Source: Bradyrhizobium niftali (lineage in GTDB: Bacteria > Pseudomonadota > Alphaproteobacteria > Rhizobiales > Xanthobacteraceae). Taken from it: 64,000 bases of DNA. The position numbers and the translations under genes are program-made. Positions 59,537 to 64,000 of this stretch are shown here, one piece after another. The notes beneath the pieces are model-generated. The model saw only the letters and a program-made list of their open reading frames with translations, was not told the origin of the DNA and did not search any database. Numbering within the stretch: position 1 is the stretch's first letter; the number at the start of each line of letters is the position of its first letter. The stretch covers positions 1 to 64,000 of the forward strand of contig NZ_SPQT01000010.1 in assembly GCF_004571025.1 (NCBI RefSeq), in the 5' to 3' direction.

Positions 59537-60628
59537 ATGACCGAGACCGTCCGCATCAAGCGCTTCATTGCGCGGCCTGTGATCGTGCCGATGAACCTGC
59601 CGCTCCAGACCTCGACCGGGGCGGTCGCAAAGGCGCCGCTGGTGCTGATCGACTGCGAGACCGACCAGGGCGCCCGCGGGCACGCCTATCTGTTCTCGAT
59701 CACGCCGTCGGCCTTGAAGCCGCTGACGGCGATGGTCGCGGAGATGTCGGAGTTGCTCGCCGGCGACGAGCTGCTGCCGTTCGAGATCGAGCGCAAGCTG
59801 ACCCAGCGCTTTACGCTGCTGGGCCTCGCCGGCCTGCAGCGGCTGGCGCAGTCCGGCATCGACATGGCGGCCTGGGACGCGCTGGCCCGCACACGCGGCC
59901 TGCCGCTGGCGAGGCTGCTCGGCGGCGCGCCGAAACCGGTCAAGGCCTACAATTCGAAGGGGCTCGGCATCATGCCGGCGAGCGCCGCGGTGGAAGAGGC
60001 GCACAAGCTGCTGGCCGAGGGTTTTCACGCCGCCAAGATCCGCGTCGGCCGGCCGGATGCGCGGGAGGATCTGGCCGTGGTGCGCGCGGTGCGAAACGCC
60101 GTCGGCGACCGGATCACGCTGATGTGCGACTATAACCAGGCGCTCACGGTGACCGAGGCGATCCGCCGCGGCGAGATGCTCGACGACGAGGGGCTGACCT
60201 GGATCGAGGAGCCGATCCGCCACGACGATTACGCCGGCTGCGCCCGCATCGCGGACGCGCTGGGCACGCCGGTCCAGATCGGCGAGAATTTTGACAGCGC
60301 CTTCGCGATGCAGTCGGCGCTGTCGGCGGAAGCCTGCGATTACGTGATGCCCGACGTGCAGCGCATCGGCGGTGTCACCGGCTGGCTCCGCGCCGCATCG
60401 CTCGCGCATGCCGCCGGCATCGAGATGTCCACCCATCTGTTCTCGGAGGTCAGCGCACACCTGCTGTGCGTGACGCCGACCGCGCATTGGCTGGAATATG
60501 TCGACTGGGCCGACGCGGTGCTTTCGACGCGTTTGACGATCGAGGACGGCTTTGCGCTGCCGGGCGAGGAGCCCGGCAACGGGATTGCGTGGGACGAGGC
60601 GGCGGTCTCCAAGTATCTCGTCGGATAA
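59537..60628 (+). CDS. mandelate racemase/muconate lactonizing enzyme family protein
   Basis: A 363-residue enolase-superfamily enzyme of the mandelate racemase subgroup. Metal ligands Asp198 (MCDYN), Glu224 (WIEEP) and Glu250 (IGENF) and the His300-Asp273 dyad all fall three residues after their counterparts in Pseudomonas putida mandelate racemase. The K-x-K base motif reads Lys167-Ile-Arg169, so the second lysine, the (S)-specific base in that enzyme, is arginine. It may therefore be a racemase of altered stereochemistry or a dehydratase. ATG 59537 is used; an upstream TTG (59513) would add eight residues. The neighbour is a RidA gene on the other strand. Confidence 0.85.
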   Translation: MTETVRIKRFIARPVIVPMNLPLQTSTGAVAKAPLVLIDCETDQGARGHAYLFSITPSALKPLTAMVAEMSELLAGDELLPFEIERKLTQRFTLLGLAGLQRLAQSGIDMAAWDALARTRGLPLARLLGGAPKPVKAYNSKGLGIMPASAAVEEAHKLLAEGFHAAKIRVGRPDAREDLAVVRAVRNAVGDRITLMCDYNQALTVTEAIRRGEMLDDEGLTWIEEPIRHDDYAGCARIADALGTPVQIGENFDSAFAMQSALSAEACDYVMPDVQRIGGVTGWLRAASLAHAAGIEMSTHLFSEVSAHLLCVTPTAHWLEYVDWADAVLSTRLTIEDGFALPGEEPGNGIAWDEAAVSKYLVG

Positions 60629-60642
60629 GACTGACCGCCGTC

Positions 60643-61065
60643 CTAGGCCCGAACAGCGGCGATCATGCTCAGCTCGACCGGCGCCCCTCGCGGCAACTCG
60701 GCGACGCCGACGGACGTACGCGTGTGACGACCGCGATCGCCGAGGCGTTCGATCAGCCGGTCGGAGGCACCGTTCATGACTTGCGACTGCTGGGTAAATC
60801 CAGGCGCCGAGGCGACGTATCCCACGAGTTGCAGGACCTGGACGACCCTGTCCTCTCCGCCTGTGGCGTGGTTGATGGCGGCAATGCAGAGATCCGCGCA
60901 AAGGGCCGCAGCCTCTTGCGCGGCCGCGATGTCGACACCTGCACCGACCTTGCCCGCATATAGCAGGTCTTCGCCGCGACGCGGGAGCTGACCACTGACA
61001 TACGCAATTCCAGCATGGATGATCACCGGCAGGTAGTTGCCGCCGGGCTTGTTCACACTGCTCAT
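60643..61065 (-). CDS. RidA/YjgF family protein
   Basis: A 140-residue RidA-superfamily protein with GIAYVSGQLPRRGEDLLYAG and VVQVLQLVGYVASAPGF, then the C-terminal RTSVGVAELPRGAPVELSMIAAVR that carries the conserved Arg of the deaminase-type active site. RidA proteins hydrolyse reactive enamine/imine intermediates. ATG 61065 is preceded by GGGCGAG; the frame is open 164 codons further upstream but is not protein-like there. It is convergent with the mandelate-racemase-like gene, 15 bases apart. Confidence 0.88.
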   Translation of the reverse strand: MSSVNKPGGNYLPVIIHAGIAYVSGQLPRRGEDLLYAGKVGAGVDIAAAQEAAALCADLCIAAINHATGGEDRVVQVLQLVGYVASAPGFTQQSQVMNGASDRLIERLGDRGRHTRTSVGVAELPRGAPVELSMIAAVRA

Positions 61066-61134
61066 CTCGCCCACTTGCCTTCTCTTCGCGTCCGGCGAAG
61101 CGACACCTGTCGCCGAACGCCACAATCTGGATCT

Positions 61135-61156
61135 CACCACGCCCGTCGCCGTGGTG
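61135..61156. promoter_or_regulatory. inverted repeat between RidA and NUDIX genes
   Basis: CACCACG (61135-61141) and CGTGGTG (61150-61156) form a perfect 7-base inverted repeat with an 8-base spacer in the 225-base divergent region. It may be an operator shared by both genes. Nothing else is recognisable in that gap. Confidence 0.4.
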
Positions 61157-61290
61157 GATGACCGGACAATGGCAGGCAGGACCTCACGGATCAAGGCTGC
61201 GAAGCTTTTGCAGGCTGAAAGCGATCCAGGCCGGACGACATTCGCCTGCGCGCATTGCGCAGCCGCGGCGAGCACGATAACGATGCCCCC

Positions 61291-61758
61291 ATGACCACAT
61301 GGCGCCCCCATCCCGGCATCAGGGTTGTCGCGATCGGCCTGCACTGGCGGGCCGGGCGCCTGCTGGCGGCCGAGGTTCGCGACAATGCAGGCCGGATCAG
61401 GGGCGTCCGTCCGCTCGGCGGCGAAATCGAATTCGGCGAGAGCTGGCGGACTGCGCTGATACGGGAATTCAGGGAAGAGCTCGGCATCGACATCACCATC
61501 AAAGGCGAGCCGTTGATGATGGAGAACATTTTCGTGCACGAGGACGCCATCGGGCACGAGGTGATGTTCATCGCCGAGGTGGCATTTCCGGACGGCGCGT
61601 TCGGCGGCCAGGACCGCATCGATTTCCGCGAGGACAATGGCGAGCAGATCGTGGCGCGCTGGTTCGACCTCGCCGATCTCGACGTGGAGGGCGGACCTAG
61701 CCTCTATCCGGGCGGACTGAAGGATTTGCTGCGGGGAGCAGGAGACGGGACTGCGTGA
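61291..61758 (+). CDS. NUDIX hydrolase
   Basis: A 155-residue NUDIX-domain protein. The Nudix box G-x5-E-x7-R-E-U-x-E-E-x-G-U is present and complete (GGEIEFGESWRTALIREFREELGI, spanning about residues 43-66). It would hydrolyse a nucleoside-diphosphate-linked metabolite; the substrate is unknown. ATG 61291 is used. It is divergent from the RidA gene and converges with the ATC-hydrolase-like gene. Confidence 0.9.
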   Translation: MTTWRPHPGIRVVAIGLHWRAGRLLAAEVRDNAGRIRGVRPLGGEIEFGESWRTALIREFREELGIDITIKGEPLMMENIFVHEDAIGHEVMFIAEVAFPDGAFGGQDRIDFREDNGEQIVARWFDLADLDVEGGPSLYPGGLKDLLRGAGDGTA

Positions 61759-61770
61759 GAGGCGCCCCTC

Positions 61771-62244
61771 TCATCGCGCCGCGCCGTCATCGCGCCGGTA
61801 GCGGAAGTCGCAATGATCGGCGCCTTGCATGATCGTCTGCGTGCGCGTGAGCCTGACGTCGGGGCCGAATCCTTCGGAGGTTGCAAAGTCCGCGGTGCAG
61901 ACCAGGAGAAAGCCGAGTTCCGGCTCACCCAGCGCCTTGTAGAACTCGGCATAGGCGCATCGTTTGACGTCGAACGCGAAGGCGTCGTGGCTCTGCTCGA
62001 TCACGTCATAGGCGAGCGCATCGTCGCGGGCATAGGTCCTGAACGCCGACGAGACGGCCTTGCCGAGATCGCTCTCGTTCTTGGCTTTCCAGAATTCCTC
62101 GCCGAAGCCGCGATAGAGATCGCCGAGCGTCTTGCGCACCAGCGCGTTGGCGCGCGCCTCACCGAGCTCGGCCTGGAGCGCCCTGACCAGCGGCACCAGC
62201 ACCTGCGCCTGGATCTTTGCCTGTTCGATGACGGATGTGCTCAT
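61771..62244 (-). CDS. L-2-amino-thiazoline-4-carboxylate hydrolase-like protein
   Basis: A protein of at least 157 residues with the core of the ATC hydrolase family: AQVLVPLVRALQAELGEARANALVRKTLGDLYRGFG at the N-terminus and FAFDVKRCAYAEFYKALGEPELGFLLVCTADFATSEGFG. In pseudomonads this family takes part in converting 2-aminothiazoline-4-carboxylate to cysteine; most homologues are uncharacterised. I use ATG 62244; the frame continues to an ATG at 62439 that would add 65 residues of uncertain quality and overlap the divergent gene's promoter. Its partner in the ATC pathway is not encoded here. Confidence 0.75.
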   Translation of the reverse strand: MSTSVIEQAKIQAQVLVPLVRALQAELGEARANALVRKTLGDLYRGFGEEFWKAKNESDLGKAVSSAFRTYARDDALAYDVIEQSHDAFAFDVKRCAYAEFYKALGEPELGFLLVCTADFATSEGFGPDVRLTRTQTIMQGADHCDFRYRRDDGAAR

Positions 62245-62456
62245 GGTCAGGCTCACGACTGGGATGGAATCGTAGCCCGCGAGACGATACCTCAACTTGA
62301 CGCTGACGACGAGAGTTTGCCAGTTACGTCCCGCGGCATCCGACATGGCCTGAACCAACGCATCCGTGATGCCGAGGCGATCGCTGATCGCGCGATCCTG
62401 AAAAGCCGGCGAGGCGGCTGGTGGTATGATTATCGTCATCCAAAAGAGAGGTGAAC

Positions 62457-62981
62457 ATGCCCCCGTCCGAGATGTCTCCAGTCCACGTCAGGCCACGACC
62501 ATTTGCACGGCGCCGTCATCTTGCCGCGACTGCCGCGGCGCTGTTTCTCGCCGTGACAGCCTGGTCAGTCGGGCCTGCACTGGCCGCAGCAAATGATGCC
62601 GAGGCCCGAACCATCTTCGAGAAGTTCATTGCCGCGCAGAATGCGCACAACGCGGACGATGTGAAGGCCATGCTGTGGAATTCGCCCGGCACGCTGCTGT
62701 TTGCGCGAGGCATCGAAACCAGAGGCCGTGATGCGGTCGCGGACCGCTTCAAGGGCTACTACGCGGGCACCTGGCACCTCGAGCCCGACATGTCGAAATT
62801 CCACGTCGCCGTGATCTCGAACGAGGTCATGCAGGTCCTCGTTCCCATCGTCTTCACGCGCGGCCTTCCCGGCAAGCCACCGCAACAGAATACGTTTCTG
62901 ATCAGCCAGACCTACGTGCGGGATGCGAACGGCTGGTCCGTCGCGTCCGTCCTGCCGGTCGCGAATACGGAACTGAAATAG
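62457..62981 (+). CDS. exported NTF2-like (SnoaL/DUF4440-type) protein
   Basis: A 174-residue protein with an N-terminal export signal (ARRRHLAATAAALFLAVTAWSVGPALA, possibly Tat-type) and a cystatin/NTF2-like cone domain: EARTIFEKFIAAQNAHNADDVKAMLWNSPG and FRGRD-like TRGRDAVADRFKGYYAGTWHLEPD, ending with TYVRDANGWSVASVLP. Such small domains bind hydrophobic ligands or act as isomerases; no catalytic residue can be named. ATG 62457 has GAGAGG five bases upstream. It diverges from the ATC-hydrolase-like gene. Confidence 0.8.
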   Translation: MPPSEMSPVHVRPRPFARRRHLAATAAALFLAVTAWSVGPALAAANDAEARTIFEKFIAAQNAHNADDVKAMLWNSPGTLLFARGIETRGRDAVADRFKGYYAGTWHLEPDMSKFHVAVISNEVMQVLVPIVFTRGLPGKPPQQNTFLISQTYVRDANGWSVASVLPVANTELK

Positions 62982-63065
62982 CTCGATTTCGCCTCGTCGG
63001 GGATTGGCTTGCCTAGCCGAAGCTCGCGGCGGCAGCCCGCCTGCGCCCGTTGGGCTTCGGCGCGG

Positions 63066-63097
63066 CATCCTTCTCTCGCTATCGCGAGCGAAGGATG
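63066..63097 (-). terminator. hairpin downstream of tRNA-Val
   Basis: CATCCTTC (63066-63073) and GAAGGATG (63090-63097) form an 8-base stem extended by CTCGC/GCGAG, with the loop TATC. It begins at the very 3' end of the tRNA. No U-tract follows, so it may be a processing or termination signal. Confidence 0.5.
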
Positions 63098-63170
63098 GTG
63101 GGCACGACAGGGATCGAACCTGTGACCCCTACCATGTCAAGGTAGTGCTCTCCCGCTGAGCTACGTGCCC
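63096..63170 (-). tRNA. tRNA-Val (GAC anticodon)
   Basis: On the minus strand a 75-base cloverleaf starts GGGCACG and ends CGTGCCC-A-CCA, with the acceptor stem perfectly paired and CCA encoded. The anticodon arm is CTACC-TTGACAT-GGTAG, giving anticodon GAC, which reads GUC/GUU valine codons. The T-loop is GGTTCGATCC and the D-arm is GCTCAGCGGGAGAGC. Confidence 0.95.
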
Positions 63171-63242
63171 TAGAGGTCATTTCATCGGTGGGGTCCCTAT
63201 AACGGCTCAGGGGACCCGGCGCAAGGACGGAACGGGGCCGAT

Positions 63243-63602
63243 TTAGGCCGCCAGCATCTTGTTCACTTCGCTGACCAATTCGCGCAGATGCACGGGCTTG
63301 GACAGCACCTTGGCGTTCTTGGGGGCGTCCGAATCCGAGTTCAGGGCGACCGCGGCGAAGCCGGTGATGAACATGATCTTGATGTCGGGGTCGAGTTCCG
63401 AGGCCCGGCGGGCGAGCTCGATTCCGTCCATTTCCGGCATCACGATGTCGGTCAGCAGCATCTCAAACGGCTCTTCGCGGAGCCGCTGATAGGCGGCCAT
63501 GCCGTTATCATGGGACGAGACCTGAAAACCGGCGTTTTCCAGCGCCTTGACCAGGAAACGGCGCATGTCGTTGTCGTCTTCGGCGAGCAGGATCTTTGGC
63601 AT
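63243..63602 (-). CDS. cpdR: CpdR-type single-domain response regulator
   Basis: A 119-residue stand-alone receiver domain. Phosphoacceptor Asp52 (LLTDIVMPEMDG), acidic Glu8/Asp9 (LLAEDDNDM) and Lys102 (LSKPVHL) are present, and the sequence, especially ITGFAAVALNSDS and LRELVSEVNKMLAA, matches CpdR of Rhizobiales and Caulobacter. CpdR, when unphosphorylated, directs ClpXP protease to cell-cycle proteins; it is phosphorylated by the CckA-ChpT relay. An inverted repeat lies upstream at 63659-63687. Confidence 0.95.
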   Translation of the reverse strand: MPKILLAEDDNDMRRFLVKALENAGFQVSSHDNGMAAYQRLREEPFEMLLTDIVMPEMDGIELARRASELDPDIKIMFITGFAAVALNSDSDAPKNAKVLSKPVHLRELVSEVNKMLAA

Positions 63603-63658
63603 GGCAGGAAACGTCGAATCCCCAGAGGATATCAGCAGAGGTCACTAAGCCCGACAGA

Positions 63659-63687
63659 GGGTAAATTTGGGGTGAAAATCTTTACCC
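63659..63687. promoter_or_regulatory. inverted repeat upstream of cpdR
   Basis: GGGTAAA (63659-63665) and TTTACCC (63681-63687) form a perfect 7-base inverted repeat with a 15-base spacer, 56 bases before the cpdR start codon. It is a candidate site for a cell-cycle regulator, but no match to a known motif is claimed. Confidence 0.4.
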
Positions 63688-63815
63688 TGGACGGCTCGCG
63701 CTGCCGGCTCCTTGTGAACCGGAATGCGGCTCGAATCAATCGAAGCCGACCGAACGATCCGCCCCGCTGCCCGCACGGTTAAGACATGTTCCAGCGCCAA
63801 TCACATCTTTTCGCT

Positions 63816-63830
63816 TGGCAGAATGGTTGC
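63816..63830 (+). promoter_or_regulatory. possible sigma-54 promoter
   Basis: TGGCAGAATGGTTGC has GG and GC exactly 12 bases apart and the TTGC -12 element, deviating from TGGCACG-N4-TTGC at two of the -24 positions. It reads towards the gene starting at 63972. It is weaker than the match at 42892-42906. Confidence 0.35.
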
Positions 63831-63931
63831 GATTCCAGACAATGACGACACATAAGAGCCGCTCGACCGGCCGAATCAATCCGTTCAAGCCGGACCTTGC
63901 AGGATCCTGCGGGGCCGGATCTTGTGGCGCG

Positions 63932-63966
63932 AAGGGACGAAGCCTGGGAATAAGGGACGAAGCCTG
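63932..63966 (+). repeat. two 15-base direct repeats
   Basis: AAGGGACGAAGCCTG occurs at 63932-63946 and again at 63952-63966, start to start 20 bases apart, immediately before the last start codon. It may be a slippage-derived duplication or a pair of binding sites on one face of the DNA helix. Confidence 0.6.
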
Positions 63967-63971
63967 AGAAG

Positions 63972-64000
63972 ATGACCCGGTTTGATGGCGAGATGTCGCC
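63972..64000 (+). CDS. start of a gene cut by the window edge
   Basis: ATG 63972 opens a frame MTRFDGEMSP that continues past the window. In related genomes a gene for an N-formylglutamate amidohydrolase often lies next to cpdR, and its N-terminus would fit, but ten residues cannot prove it. GAGAAG directly precedes the ATG, which is closer than usual for a ribosome binding site. Confidence 0.35.

Larger units (their letters stand above)
63603..63971. other. 369-base intergenic region upstream of cpdR and of the truncated gene
   Basis: No gene-like frame is seen. The region holds an inverted repeat GGGTAAA/TTTACCC, a possible sigma-54 promoter match reading towards the window end, and two 15-base direct repeats just before the last start codon. 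cpdR on one side and the next gene on the other are divergently transcribed from it. Confidence 0.6.

Noticed and set aside
29522..60628. A complete mandelate pathway (racemase, benzoylformate decarboxylase, aldehyde dehydrogenase)
   Set aside because: The three genes are far apart, in different units, and no mandelate dehydrogenase was recognised; the racemase-like protein lacks one catalytic lysine.
61066..61557. 164-codon extension of the RidA protein
   Set aside because: It is antisense to the NUDIX gene and not protein-like; the family start fits ATG 61065.

Overview
The window is high-GC alphaproteobacterial DNA, most probably a Bradyrhizobium-type chromosome. The assignment is inference. 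It rests on a CpdR homologue typical of Rhizobiales, dense LysR/TetR-controlled catabolic genes, many solute-binding proteins, and several families of long interspersed inverted repeats between genes. No phage, transposase, CRISPR array or rRNA was seen. One tRNA, tRNA-Val(GAC), is present.

Layout. 0-5.1 kb: the 3' end of galE, a small unknown gene and a 1390-residue protein with five tandem GAF domains plus GGDEF and EAL. 5.4-8.6 kb: a three-gene catabolic operon (LDH2-type dehydrogenase, NtaA/DmoA-type flavin monooxygenase, fumarylacetoacetase-fold hydrolase). 8.6-11.5 kb: a LysR gene facing a frameshifted small secreted protein and two polytopic membrane proteins. 11.5-17.1 kb: an Lrp-type regulator diverging from a fused indolepyruvate:ferredoxin oxidoreductase and an amidase. 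17.2-21.8 kb: a LysR regulator diverging from an EmrAB-type pump and an AhpD-like protein. 22-26.2 kb: D-amino-acid transaminase and a GltIJKL-like uptake system.

26.3-36.2 kb: M20 peptidase, a second flavin monooxygenase, a benzoylformate-decarboxylase-like ThDP enzyme, TfoX-N and GFA proteins, an old yellow enzyme, an aldehyde dehydrogenase and an SDR. 36.3-39.4 kb: a zinc ribbon, then a tight operon of two amidohydrolase-2 proteins and a Rieske ferredoxin. 39.6-41.3 kb: YiaAB and PspA, diverging from a TetR regulator over palindromic sites. 41.4-44.6 kb: dihydropyrimidinase and a peptide-type binding protein preceded by an excellent sigma-54 promoter match. 44.6-50.0 kb: a membrane-anchored GH3 enzyme, a DUF4173-like membrane protein with a two-component system, and a 46-residue membrane protein.

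50.3-64 kb: tandem DUF3606, secreted proteins, an alpha/beta hydrolase without its nucleophile, a TRAP-type binding protein next to a membrane GGDEF-EAL protein, a binding protein under a FixK/FNR-like box, a CXXCH-containing class III cyclase, a mandelate-racemase-like enolase, RidA, NUDIX, an ATC-hydrolase-like protein, an NTF2-like protein, tRNA-Val, cpdR, and a gene start cut by the window edge.

The strongest candidates for undescribed biology are the TRAP-receptor/c-di-GMP pair (52.6-55.6 kb), the haem-type cyclase (57.8-59.3 kb), the YiaAB-PspA-TetR unit with its palindromes, the near-identical operators before each pump gene, and the amidohydrolase/Rieske operon.
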